From Bacillus sp. FJAT-42315 (GTDB lineage Bacteria > Bacillota > Bacilli > Bacillales > Domibacillaceae): a stretch of 64,000 nt of DNA. Position numbers and translations under genes: made by a program. Below the pieces are notes generated by a model. The model was not told the origin of the DNA and searched no databases. It saw only the letters and a list, made by a program, of their open reading frames with translations. The stretch covers positions 900,788-964,787 of the forward strand of contig NZ_KZ454941.1 in the NCBI RefSeq assembly GCF_002797375.1, given 5' to 3'. This document shows positions 33,260-41,661 of this stretch, in pieces (the first letter of the stretch is position 1; every line of letters begins with the position of its first letter).

Positions 33260-35785
33260 GTGAGAAAGCAAAAGAAGCCTACGAGAATATCCATTTTTCA
33301 TTATATTCGCCGGTCCTTTTTATCGAAAGCATTAATTCCACTCGTTTTAGTAGAGTTCAGTTTTATTTTGATTTATTTCATTGTGAATCAATGGTCCAAT
33401 ACAGTAATGATGAACAGGATCTCACAAGATATTCAAGCAGAGCTGAAAGAAATATCGGTGCGGGAAGCGATGTTAATAAAAGAACAAACAACGAGTGTAG
33501 AAAATGCGACCCAAACCTTTCAAAGACAAATGACCCGCTTTTATGAGACGAATCAAGTGATAGATACGATAGATGCGAAACGTCTCTCGTTTGCGGATAA
33601 TGGCGTATATTATACAACAAGTGATCGTCCAGATCGTGGAGCTGCTGTTTTTTACAGTGGATATGTGCCTATTGGTGCAAAGGAACGGGAAAAAGTGGCG
33701 AGGTTATTGCCAGCACAAACATTAATGAAAGACATTAAAGATAGCGAGTCTCTTGCGGCAGCCGTTTATTATAATACGTACGATTCCTTAAATATCATCT
33801 ATCCTTATTTTGACGTTTTGGAGCAATACCCACCTCATATGAATATTTCAAATTATAATTTTTATTATGAAGCGGATGTTCACCACAATCCGATGCGTAA
33901 AGTCGTTTGGACGAATGCTTATTTAGACCCCGCCGGTAACGGGTGGATGGCGTCAGCGATTGCTCCGGTGCATAACGGAAATTTCCTTGAAGGTGTCGTC
34001 GGCATCGATATTACGATAGATACGATTATTAACAATATTTTAGATTTAGATATTCCTTGGAATGGATATGGGGTGTTAGTTGGAAATGATGGTGTGATTC
34101 TGGCTTTACCATCAAAAGGAGAAGAAGTTTGGGGGATAAAGGAGCTTAAGCAGCACACGTATCATGAGGCTGTAAAGGAAGATACGTATAAGCCAGAACA
34201 ATTTAATATTTATAAGAGAACAGACTTACAAGCATTTAGTTTAAAAGCGAAAAATACGAACAACGGGTTATCACAGGCGGAATTAAATGGTGAGGACTAT
34301 ATGATTTCCTGGGCTACTGTCCCCAAAACTGGCTGGAAATTATTTATCGTTGTTGAAAATGATCAAGTCTTTTCATCTGTTAATGATCTAAAGGGTGAAC
34401 TAACGAAAATTGGATTGTTTATGATTATAGGTCTCGTTGCTTTTTACATCATTTTCTTCTCTGTTTTAATTCGTAACGCTAAATCGATTAGTTCAGTAAT
34501 TGCCCAGCCGTTAATCGAAATGGGGCATTTAATCCGGCATATCGGCAAAGGAGATTTCTCTTTTAAAAAGCCTAATTTCTATATTCAAGAGCTACAAGAA
34601 ACAGCGAATGATGTGGTGCATATCGGAAATCAGTTAAACCTAACCCAAAACCATTTGCGAAAACGAGAAGCGGATTTAAGGGCACTCGTCTATTCACTAG
34701 ATGATATCGTTTGTGAGCTGCAAGCGGACGGGAAAATCGTGAATGTTTGGATGAGTGAACGATCTTTATCAGTCCCATTAGAGGAGTTGTTACATCAAAA
34801 TATAAGAGCTGTTTTTGGACAAGATACTGGTGATCAGATTATGTCAGCGGTAGAGAAAACGATGACGTTAAAAAAATCGACCGTGATCGAAATGACGATT
34901 GCGACTAGTTTAAATGATGTTAGTTGGTATTTATGTCGTATCGCTCCAATTTTTCGTGAGAACCAGTCGGTGCATTCTGTTTCGTTTGTCGCAAGAGATA
35001 TTACGGAACGAAAGCAAATGGAGCAGTCGATGATTAGCGCTAAAGACGAAGCAGAAAAAGCGAATCAAGCAAAAACGGAATTTTTATCTAATATGAGCCA
35101 TGAGCTACGGACGCCATTAAATGCGATTATTGGATTTGCTCAGCTGCTCGAATATGACACAAGCCATCCACTTACAACTGAACAACAAGAAAATGTCGCT
35201 GAAATTTTCAAAGCCGGTCAACATCTGTTACTGATCATCAATGAAATTCTTGATTTATCGCGCATTGAATCCGGTCATTATTATGTATCCATCGAAACCG
35301 TCAACTTAACGAACAAGATTCAGCAATGTGTGACGTTAATGAGGCCAATAGCTAAGAAGCAACAAGTGAGCATAATTTGTGAGTTAAACCCACAGGAGCC
35401 GATTTATGTGCAGGCTGACCGCTTCCGTCTCAAGCAAGTGATTTTAAATGTCCTATCAAATGCGATTAAGTATAACAAAGAAGAGGGATGTATTTGGATA
35501 AGAGGGCGAGTAGTAGGCGAGATGTTCCGGTTAGAAATCATTGATAACGGTATCGGCATTGCTCAAGATCAACTGTTGCACATTTTCGAACCATTCACGC
35601 GCGTCCCATCCATCGAACAAGTAGAAGGAACAGGCATTGGCCTATCCATATCTAAACAACTCATTCACCTGATGAACGGAAACATTGGCGTCTCTAGCAA
35701 ACTAGGTACGGGTAGTACCTTTTATATTGAACTAGGTGCCTGTCACTCCTCGAGATTTGTCGAAAAACCGTCCAGTATGATGTGA
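33260..35785 (+). CDS. Cache-PAS hybrid-less sensor histidine kinase
   Basis: 841 aa, GTG start at 33260 with TAGG 8 nt upstream. Membrane helices at about 23-43 and 380-402 bracket an extracellular double-Cache domain, which contains NGWMASAIAPVHNGNFLEGV and GVVGIDITID. A HAMP-like linker and a PAS domain (about 465-590, SFVARDITERKQ end) follow, then H-box NMSHELRTPLNAIIGF, N-box NVLSNAIKYN and lid IIDNGIGIA and GTGIGLSI. The normal end of the ATPase domain is GSTFYIEL; the final GACHSSRFVEKPSSMM is encoded by repeat A copy 6. Likely phosphorylates the upstream HD-GYP regulator. Confidence 0.92.
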   Translation: MRKQKKPTRISIFHYIRRSFLSKALIPLVLVEFSFILIYFIVNQWSNTVMMNRISQDIQAELKEISVREAMLIKEQTTSVENATQTFQRQMTRFYETNQVIDTIDAKRLSFADNGVYYTTSDRPDRGAAVFYSGYVPIGAKEREKVARLLPAQTLMKDIKDSESLAAAVYYNTYDSLNIIYPYFDVLEQYPPHMNISNYNFYYEADVHHNPMRKVVWTNAYLDPAGNGWMASAIAPVHNGNFLEGVVGIDITIDTIINNILDLDIPWNGYGVLVGNDGVILALPSKGEEVWGIKELKQHTYHEAVKEDTYKPEQFNIYKRTDLQAFSLKAKNTNNGLSQAELNGEDYMISWATVPKTGWKLFIVVENDQVFSSVNDLKGELTKIGLFMIIGLVAFYIIFFSVLIRNAKSISSVIAQPLIEMGHLIRHIGKGDFSFKKPNFYIQELQETANDVVHIGNQLNLTQNHLRKREADLRALVYSLDDIVCELQADGKIVNVWMSERSLSVPLEELLHQNIRAVFGQDTGDQIMSAVEKTMTLKKSTVIEMTIATSLNDVSWYLCRIAPIFRENQSVHSVSFVARDITERKQMEQSMISAKDEAEKANQAKTEFLSNMSHELRTPLNAIIGFAQLLEYDTSHPLTTEQQENVAEIFKAGQHLLLIINEILDLSRIESGHYYVSIETVNLTNKIQQCVTLMRPIAKKQQVSIICELNPQEPIYVQADRFRLKQVILNVLSNAIKYNKEEGCIWIRGRVVGEMFRLEIIDNGIGIAQDQLLHIFEPFTRVPSIEQVEGTGIGLSISKQLIHLMNGNIGVSSKLGTGSTFYIELGACHSSRFVEKPSSMM
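35735..35767 (+). repeat. Dispersed repeat A, copy 6 (3' end of the histidine kinase CDS)
   Basis: GGTGCCTGTCACTCCTCG then AGATTTGTCGAAAAA. It supplies the last codons of the kinase. Similarity with the copy 4 region continues through the hairpin and a pyrimidine-rich stretch to about 35855. Confidence 0.92.
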
Positions 35786-35803
35786 TGATGCTGGACGGTT
35801 TTT
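35765..35803 (+). terminator. Terminator after the histidine kinase
   Basis: AAACCGTCCAG (35765-35775) pairs with CTGGACGGTTT (35791-35801), followed by T; the inner AT/AT pairs extend the stem. Confidence 0.85.
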
Positions 35804-35868
35804 ATTCTATTTTTCTTTTTCTGCATATAATAGTTTAGGTGAAAAATTTTGTTTAGGAAGGAGCAAGT

Positions 35869-36846
35869 ATGAGTCGTTGGATACGAATCCATTTTGTTGA
35901 AGTGTTTGCTTTTATGGTGATGGTGACGGCTGTTTATTTAACTTTTCAACGGTTGATGGAAGGACAAGCGGTGACTTGGGTGCTACCTATTTCCATGCTA
36001 CAGATGAATACGATCTTTTTAAGTATTCTGATTGAAGCGATTCCGTTTGTCTTAATCGGCGTGTTGATTGCAGGGGTTATCCAAATCTTTATCCAGGTGG
36101 AACAGATCGAGAAGTGGATACCAAAAAACAAATTTTTGGCTGTGTTGATGAGCTGCGTCGTCGGTGCTTGTTTTCCAGCTTGCGAATGTGGCATTGTTCC
36201 GATCGTTCGCCGATTAGTGGCTAAAGGGGTGCCTATTTATGCGGGCGTGGGATTTTTATTAACGGGTCCACTTATTAATCCGATTGTTATTTTCTCAACG
36301 TATATGGCCTTTGGAAACGATTGGGGGATAGCGGGTTTACGTATGGGCGTGGGATTTGTTGCTGCTTTAGTGATCGCTTTACTTGTGAGCTTTATTTTTA
36401 AAGGGAATCAGTTGAAGGATGAGCACGTTGCGGTTTTACCGTCGAAGCAGAAGGCGTCTTTTCCGCAGCAGCTTCTCGATATGTGTAAGCACTCGATTGA
36501 TGAGTTTTTTGATATGGGCAAGTATTTAATTATCGGCGCTTTTTTAGCCGCTTTCGTGCAAACGTATGTCTCGATGCAATCGATTTTGCAGGTGGGAGAC
36601 GGAGTGTTGACGATGATGGGGCTGGCGTACTTGTTATCTCTATGCTCTGAAGCCGATGCGTTCATCGGCGCTTCTTTCCGTCATGTCTTTCCGACGACAT
36701 CGATCTTGGCCTTTTTAATTTACGGACCGATGATTGATTTAAAAAATACATTTATGTTGCTAAGTGTGTTTAAAGTGAGATTTGTCGCTGTTTTAATCGT
36801 AATGATTACGTTTATTGTTTGGGGATGTATTCAAGTTTTGAGCTAG
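35869..36846 (+). CDS. ycgR: UPF0718-family permease YcgR
   Basis: 325 aa with about 8 hydrophobic helices (DUF318/UPF0718). The family signature cysteine motif FPACECG lies near residue 103, and GVGFLLTGPLINPIVI follows. Such proteins are predicted metal- or thiol-related permeases, always paired with a YcgQ-type partner. ATG preceded by AGGAAGGAG; a TATAAT at 35826-35831 within the extended repeat may be its promoter -10. The partner gene follows 10 nt later. Confidence 0.85.
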   Translation: MSRWIRIHFVEVFAFMVMVTAVYLTFQRLMEGQAVTWVLPISMLQMNTIFLSILIEAIPFVLIGVLIAGVIQIFIQVEQIEKWIPKNKFLAVLMSCVVGACFPACECGIVPIVRRLVAKGVPIYAGVGFLLTGPLINPIVIFSTYMAFGNDWGIAGLRMGVGFVAALVIALLVSFIFKGNQLKDEHVAVLPSKQKASFPQQLLDMCKHSIDEFFDMGKYLIIGAFLAAFVQTYVSMQSILQVGDGVLTMMGLAYLLSLCSEADAFIGASFRHVFPTTSILAFLIYGPMIDLKNTFMLLSVFKVRFVAVLIVMITFIVWGCIQVLS

Positions 36847-36856
36847 GGGTGAAGAG

Positions 36857-37690
36857 ATGAAATTTCAATCACAGCAAGCGTTTCGAGCGTTGATTCTATT
36901 AACATTCGCCTTGTTTTTGTGGCAGCTACATTATCGTGGAGAGATTTCACAGTACATTAATCCGAAGTATGAGCTATTAAGTCAACTAGCAGCCGGGCTC
37001 TTTCTATTTTTGTTTATCGTGCAATTAACACGTGTTTGGGTGAAAAAGGCTTCTTGCAGCCATCATGATTGCGATCACGATCATGGTGATTCCGACTCAA
37101 GGAGGAAAAAAATCGTCTCGTATTCTATTTTAATTTTTCCGTTAGCGACGGGATTTTTATTGCCAGCGACAACGTTGAACGCATCGATTGCTGCTAAAAA
37201 AGGGATCGCTCCGCTTCCATCGGAAAGCAGCTTCGAGGAGCAGGAGCCATTGGTCAATCTGAATGAAATGAGCGATCAAGAATACAATCAAAAGATGAAC
37301 GCTCTTAATGACGATGGGGTCATTACATTGACTGATGATGTATTTGAGCCTTATTACGGAGAAATCAATGCCGCACCGAGTCAATACACTGGAAAGAAAA
37401 TAAAGATGACAGGGTTTGTGTTTAAAGAGGGAGATTTCGAAAGCAATCAGCTCGTGCTTGCTCGTTTTTTAATTACGCATTGTGTCGCCGATGCCACGAC
37501 GATCGGTTTTTTAACGGAGATTGAGGAAGCGGCTATTATTTCACAAGATACATGGCTAGAGATCGAAGGAACGCTTGCAATTATCTCCTATAATGGAGCA
37601 AGTATACCGCTGGTGAAGGATGTGTCATGGAAAGAGATTCCGGAACCGGCTGAGCCGTATGTGTTTCCGGTGTTGACGGTGATTCGCTAG
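36857..37690 (+). CDS. ycgQ: TIGR03943-family putative permease subunit YcgQ
   Basis: 277 aa. Two N-terminal hydrophobic helices (about 10-28 and 39-57), a His/Asp-rich loop SCSHHDCDHDHGDSDSRRKK that looks metal-binding, a third helix, and a large extracytoplasmic OB-like domain with ITHCVADATTIGFL near residue 210. It forms the partner of YcgR in the predicted permease complex; the substrate is unknown. The stop TAG directly abuts repeat A copy 7. Confidence 0.85.
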   Translation: MKFQSQQAFRALILLTFALFLWQLHYRGEISQYINPKYELLSQLAAGLFLFLFIVQLTRVWVKKASCSHHDCDHDHGDSDSRRKKIVSYSILIFPLATGFLLPATTLNASIAAKKGIAPLPSESSFEEQEPLVNLNEMSDQEYNQKMNALNDDGVITLTDDVFEPYYGEINAAPSQYTGKKIKMTGFVFKEGDFESNQLVLARFLITHCVADATTIGFLTEIEEAAIISQDTWLEIEGTLAIISYNGASIPLVKDVSWKEIPEPAEPYVFPVLTVIR

Positions 37691-37722
37691 GTGCCTGTCA
37701 CTCCCCGGTTTTTGTCGAAAAA
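37690..37722 (+). repeat. Dispersed repeat A, copy 7 (abuts the ycgQ stop)
   Basis: GGTGCCTGTCACTCCCCG then GTTTTTGTCGAAAAA; its first G is the last base of the ycgQ stop codon. Confidence 0.92.
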
Positions 37723-37757
37723 AGCCTTGCCCGGTAAAAATCAGGAAAGGCTTTTTT
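37719..37757. terminator. Bidirectional terminator between ycgQ and the hydrolase
   Basis: AAAAAGCCTT pairs with AAGGCTTTTT across about 18 nt; T-runs on both strands. Its left arm is partly formed by the A-run of the repeat. Confidence 0.75.
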
Positions 37758-37762
37758 AATAG

Positions 37763-38608
37763 TTAGTTTTTAACGAAATTTGTAAAAATATCATTAAAAT
37801 GTTGCTCTTCTTCCAACATCGGATTGTGACCGCTTCGTTCAAAAATGACTTTTTGAATCACAGGGTACTTCGCAACAATTGGGTTCCAAAGGGTGGTAGG
37901 AGCCACTAAGTAATCATATTTTCCTAAGCCTAACAAAATCGGTTTGTTCAGTTTGCTCAATCCATTGGTGATATCTAGTGTAGCAAACGCCTCGCCCCAT
38001 AAGTAGTCAATGATTTCCATATTTGTGTAAACACCATTCCACGTGTCAGAAGCATCGAACTGGTAATCATAAAAACTCATTGCTCCCATTCGAAGGCACA
38101 TATGAACAAATCTTCGCTCAGGGTCTTTTTCAATGTCACTTTGTAACAGGGCCATATGTTTATGAAGTTCAGCTGTTCTTTCTAGCTCAGCTTCTTGCTC
38201 AAAATAGTTTTGGCTTCCTTGTTGTCTTTCCATACTATTGGAGGGGGCTGAATTTAACAATACAACTTTATCGACATGTTCAGGGAATTTTTTTGCATAT
38301 TCCAGCGCCATAAAAGCGTGACCGGAGTGGCCTAAAATGACGATGTCCTCAAGTTGTAATGTCGCTCGCAACTTTTCAATATCGGTTAAAATTTGATCTA
38401 GTTGATAATCTTCGCGCCCTAATGTTCTCGGCGGTCGCACAAATCCTCTATGGTCCATGAAGATGAATTGGAAATGTTGATACAATTGCTCTGAGAATAA
38501 GCGTGGGTAGTAGATGCTACTGCCAACAACTAATACCGGCTTTCCTTTTCCTTTAATACAATAGTTCAATTCAAACCCATCGCTCATCATTTGTTTATAT
38601 TCGTTCAT
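37763..38608 (-). CDS. Alpha/beta hydrolase
   Basis: 281 aa from ATG at 38608, chosen because AAAAGG lies 9 nt upstream; the longer frame to 38701 lacks a site. Nucleophile elbow ILGHSGHAFMAL (Ser near residue 98), DHRGFVRPPR after strand 4, acid in GKYDYLV and catalytic His in ERSGHNPM. Resembles proline iminopeptidase or haloalkane dehalogenase-like hydrolases; the substrate is unknown. No signal peptide. Read in the same direction as the DUF4184 gene, 76 nt downstream of it. Confidence 0.83.
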   Translation of the reverse strand: MNEYKQMMSDGFELNYCIKGKGKPVLVVGSSIYYPRLFSEQLYQHFQFIFMDHRGFVRPPRTLGREDYQLDQILTDIEKLRATLQLEDIVILGHSGHAFMALEYAKKFPEHVDKVVLLNSAPSNSMERQQGSQNYFEQEAELERTAELHKHMALLQSDIEKDPERRFVHMCLRMGAMSFYDYQFDASDTWNGVYTNMEIIDYLWGEAFATLDITNGLSKLNKPILLGLGKYDYLVAPTTLWNPIVAKYPVIQKVIFERSGHNPMLEEEQHFNDIFTNFVKN

Positions 38609-38684
38609 GTTTATCATCCTTTTCTTGTTTTTTGTATCACTCCCTTTCCGTCTTTTAATACCCAGATGTTTTCCATTGAACGCT

Positions 38685-39428
38685 CTAGCATTCTTCATCA
38701 CCTCTGTTTTTGAATAAAATTGATACGATTAATAAACTCAAAATCATTGAGTCAAACAATCTCACAACGGTTGTGCCGTAGTTAAAAACTGGTTCATAGA
38801 AAATAGTGTACCATAACGCCATGATCAAGCCGCTAGTACCGATGATGGCTAACCAATAATAAAGCTTCTGTTTGCGACTTGTGGTGGTGTTTGTTTGAGG
38901 ATAAAGAAAAATCGCTCTATACATTATATAGAGAAAGATCATGCTAAGCCCAAACAACGTACTTCCATGTTGCAGGATCTTAAAGATTGGGATGTCTAGT
39001 CCAATGAGGTGGACGGAATGAGTAAGTGCTGGTATTCTCTCGACCATATAGCCAGTGACATGGGTGAAAGAATCCCAGACGACATGGGTTAACATACCGA
39101 GTAAAGCCGAATATATGATGACGAAGCTTTTTTGCAATTTACTAAAAAAAGAGTAATCGATCGGCGCCTCTTGTAAAAAGGACGGCAAATGCCGATGCAA
39201 TGTATCGTGTATGAGCTGATGATAAATAGGATAAAAGAGGATCACTAAAGGAAGATTGAAATAAAAGAACCCGGCCAACGTATGACCAATCACCCCATAC
39301 GGCTCCCCTCTAAAAAAATACTCAAAATCTGGCGCCATACTCCCAAGCACCAACGCACTAAAATCAAACCACCTGCTCCTTCTCGGAAAAGGCAAAACAG
39401 CAGCTGGATGAGCAAACGTAAGCGGCAA
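38685..39428 (-). CDS. DUF4184-family membrane protein
   Basis: 247 aa from TTG at 39428: AAAGGAGAGG lies 7-9 nt upstream and the product then begins LPLTFAHPAAVLPFPR, the hallmark start of DUF4184. About six hydrophobic helices follow, with conserved APDFEYF and HVVWDSFTH, which resemble metal-dependent membrane hydrolase motifs (HxxxD). Function is unknown. Repeat A copy 8 lies upstream of its ribosome site, in the opposite orientation to the gene. Confidence 0.82.
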   Translation of the reverse strand: MPLTFAHPAAVLPFPRRSRWFDFSALVLGSMAPDFEYFFRGEPYGVIGHTLAGFFYFNLPLVILFYPIYHQLIHDTLHRHLPSFLQEAPIDYSFFSKLQKSFVIIYSALLGMLTHVVWDSFTHVTGYMVERIPALTHSVHLIGLDIPIFKILQHGSTLFGLSMIFLYIMYRAIFLYPQTNTTTSRKQKLYYWLAIIGTSGLIMALWYTIFYEPVFNYGTTVVRLFDSMILSLLIVSILFKNRGDEEC

Positions 39429-39454
39429 AAAAATCCTCTCCTTTCTTTTCGACA

Positions 39455-39484
39455 GGTGCCTGTCACTCCTCGGTTTTTGTCGAA
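39455..39484 (+). repeat. Dispersed repeat A, copy 8
   Basis: GGTGCCTGTCACTCCTCG then GTTTTTGTCGAA, followed by TCATAGTA as in copy 9. Here GACAGGTGCCTGTC creates a short hairpin at its start. It lies antisense in the leader of the DUF4184 gene. Confidence 0.9.
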
Positions 39485-39552
39485 TCATAGTATATATGGG
39501 TTTTGTGCTTGTTGGCAAGTGAGCTTTCAATTCATTGAATCATATGAGAAGC

Positions 39553-39603
39553 AAAAAAAGAGTTATTTCATAAATTGAAATCTCAATTTACGAAATAACT
39601 CTT
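39553..39603 (-). terminator. Terminator of the SLH-domain gene
   Basis: A long stem: AAGAGTTATTTC plus TAAATTGA pairs with TCAATTTA plus GAAATAACTCTT, one mismatch, 4-nt loop; on the minus strand it is followed by seven T. Confidence 0.9.
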
Positions 39604-39610
39604 ATACTAT

Positions 39611-39629
39611 TGATTGAAGTTTCGCTTTA
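39611..39629 (-). repeat. Dispersed repeat B, copy 2 (starts at a stop codon)
   Basis: On the minus strand TAAAGCGAAACTTCAATCA: the TAA is the stop of the SLH gene. Same family as 31606 and 62375, without the GTGGGG tail. Confidence 0.7.
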
Positions 39630-41210
39630 CTCCTCTGTACTCTCTACGTCAAAGTACACTTTTTCAATTCCTGTAACAGGAGCAGACGATGTACCCATTT
39701 TCACGGTAGAGAAAATGAGCAACGTATTGTCTTTCTCATCGTAGAACATTTTCTTCACGTTTCCGTATGTTTGAAGTTGGCCAAATGCCTCCATTGTTGA
39801 GTAGTCGTAAGCTGTGATGAGTTTGTCCCCATTCGCTGTATACAACTCGCTGTTCGCAACGTCAAAAGCAATCGACTGATAAGGCTGATCAAGCGTCGCA
39901 AAATAGGTCATGTCCGCACTTGCTGTTGCTGATGAGCGGAAGATGTGACCTGTACTATTGAATAAATATTTCCCATCCGGTGAAATCGTTAAATCTTTAT
40001 TCAAATCATAATCGCCGTGATATGGTGAGCGTTGTTCTTCACCTAACACTCCAGCAGTGATCGAATAGGTGCTCATCGTTCTTGGAGAAAGAGCAGTAGT
40101 TATTTCATAGATTCGTTGCTGAGTTGGATGCATTTCTATCAATGCTTTGTTATACATCATTTGGGAGCTTAATTGTTTCCCTGTTGCGCTATCATAGCTT
40201 GCAAAGCTTGAATGTTGTCCCGATCCCGGCGAAATATAAACAATGCCATTTTCATCCGCTTCAATATCATATGGATCAAGGTCAATATCGATCAGTTTTT
40301 CTTGTGTCATCGTCGTCGTATCAATGACCGCAAAGGCGCCTTGTTGATCTTCATCAAACCAGTGTGGGCTATGCTTGCCCTTTAATTGCGTTACATATAA
40401 TTTATTGTTCGCATAGGCGATACGTTCTGCTGGTAACGTTAATTCGACTGATTCGATTTCATACGTATCGTAATTTAATGCCACCACTTCATTTGAACTG
40501 CCGTCTAAAAGATAGACAACTGGCTCTGTCGGATGCATCTCATAATCCAGAGCATATAGATCAAATAAAGCTTCTAAATACGTATCCGCTACTTCGGCAT
40601 TTTCCGGTTGAAAAGCCGGTTCGATAATGCGAGCCATAAAGGCTGAGAACTGGGCACGATCAATCGTTTTCCCTGGTCGGAACGTTCCATCATTATATCC
40701 AACCGTAATGTTGTTCGCTGCTAATGCGGAAATATGCCAATAGGCAACGGATGATTTCGATACATCGGAAAAGCCTTTCGGGAAGATACCACCTAACTCA
40801 TAAGCTCGAACAAGAATAATTGCCATTTCTGCACGAGTTAATTTTCCCCTAGGGTCAAAGCGGTTATCTCCTTTTCCAGAAATCACACCAAGCGCTACCG
40901 CTTTCGCTACATCCTCATAGCCGCGGTCTCCAGGTTTCATATCGATAAAATTCGGGTCCGGCACTTGATCAAGCTCTGGTTTCATTTCGCGCATCAGCAT
41001 TTGCACAGCTTGCACTCGAAGAATTGGTTCATTCGGACGAAACGTTCCATCTGAATAACCGAAAATGACTCCTTGCCCCGTTAAAAATTCGATTTCCTTT
41101 TTAAAACTAGATACATCTTTAAAAGCGGTTGTCGCTGCTTGACTAGAATAAGGAAACATGAAACCAACTACGAGCCAAGCGACAACACATATTAATAAAA
41201 ATCTCTTCAT
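39627..41210 (-). CDS. S-layer-homology surface protein with C-terminal beta-propeller-like domain
   Basis: 527 aa. Sec signal peptide (cleavage after SSQA, about residue 25), then three SLH domains (about 29-80, 90-145 and 150-205) with FGYSDGTFRPNEPILR, KGDNRFDPRGKLTRAEMA and GYNDGTFRPGKTIDRAQ, which anchor proteins to pyruvylated wall polymers. Residues 215-520 carry repeated beta-strand units (NKLYVTQLKG, DLDPYDIEADENGIVYISPG, DLTISPDGKYLFNS) resembling a YncE-like propeller. GAAAGGGAG precedes the ATG. Function on the surface is unknown. Transcribed divergently from the operon at 41662. Confidence 0.9.
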   Translation of the reverse strand: MKRFLLICVVAWLVVGFMFPYSSQAATTAFKDVSSFKKEIEFLTGQGVIFGYSDGTFRPNEPILRVQAVQMLMREMKPELDQVPDPNFIDMKPGDRGYEDVAKAVALGVISGKGDNRFDPRGKLTRAEMAIILVRAYELGGIFPKGFSDVSKSSVAYWHISALAANNITVGYNDGTFRPGKTIDRAQFSAFMARIIEPAFQPENAEVADTYLEALFDLYALDYEMHPTEPVVYLLDGSSNEVVALNYDTYEIESVELTLPAERIAYANNKLYVTQLKGKHSPHWFDEDQQGAFAVIDTTTMTQEKLIDIDLDPYDIEADENGIVYISPGSGQHSSFASYDSATGKQLSSQMMYNKALIEMHPTQQRIYEITTALSPRTMSTYSITAGVLGEEQRSPYHGDYDLNKDLTISPDGKYLFNSTGHIFRSSATASADMTYFATLDQPYQSIAFDVANSELYTANGDKLITAYDYSTMEAFGQLQTYGNVKKMFYDEKDNTLLIFSTVKMGTSSAPVTGIEKVYFDVESTEE

Positions 41211-41283
41211 CTAAAACTCCCTTTCTGAAAATAGCTAGCTCGTATTATATAACACTTTAAAAAAATATACACTAAGTAATTTT

Positions 41284-41358
41284 TCATTTTCTCCCAACCA
41301 ACACGACGAAATTAAAATATTTATAGACACAATCGACATCGTAAAAGCCGTTTTCTAT
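41284..41358 (-). pseudogene. 3'-terminal remnant of a SAM-methyltransferase gene
   Basis: On the minus strand this encodes IENGFYDVDCVYKYFNFVVL then VGRK and a TGA stop, almost identical to the end of the intact methyltransferase at 48000-48674 (TESGFRDVDCVYKYFNF ...). The nucleotide match to 48002-48070 is also clear. The rest of the gene is absent and a degenerate repeat A copy begins 9 bp away. Confidence 0.85.
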
Positions 41359-41366
41359 TGAAAGTA

Positions 41367-41401
41367 GGTATGTCGCTTCCTAGCTTTTGTCGAATCATAG
41401 T
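41367..41401 (+). repeat. Dispersed repeat A, copy 9 (degenerate)
   Basis: GGTATGTCGCTTCCTAGC then TTTTGTCGAATCATAGTA. The right half, including TCATAGTA, matches copy 8 exactly; the left half is eroded. It sits at the broken edge of the methyltransferase remnant. Confidence 0.65.
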
Positions 41402-41661
41402 ACAGCTTAAATTGTATTTCGTTTCAATAACATACATTTTTTAATCATCTCAAAAAAGGATTTGTATATTAATAGTTTGTTAATTATTTACATTACATTT
41501 ACATAATCTATGGAAGTGGCGGTTTATTCACGTTTATTTTTAGTTGTTTTATCCTTTTTTCTTAATAAATTCTAAACATACTATTAACTGTAGATTTATT
41601 CGCTATTCATAAATCTTTTTTAACATAGTAATTAGATTTGGAGGAAGAGGGAGGGAAACGT
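41402..41661 (+). promoter_or_regulatory. Upstream region of the PHP-SurE-ABC operon with Pho-box-like repeats
   Basis: A very AT-rich 260-bp leader. TTTACA occurs at 41487-41492 and 41498-41503, 11 bp apart with a 5-bp spacer, the layout of PhoP boxes in Bacillus. A second pair, TAAACA (41573-41578) and TTAACT (41584-41589), also has an 11-bp period. No consensus -35/-10 pair stands out, as expected of an activated promoter. GGAGGG lies 7 nt before the TTG at 41662. Confidence 0.5.
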
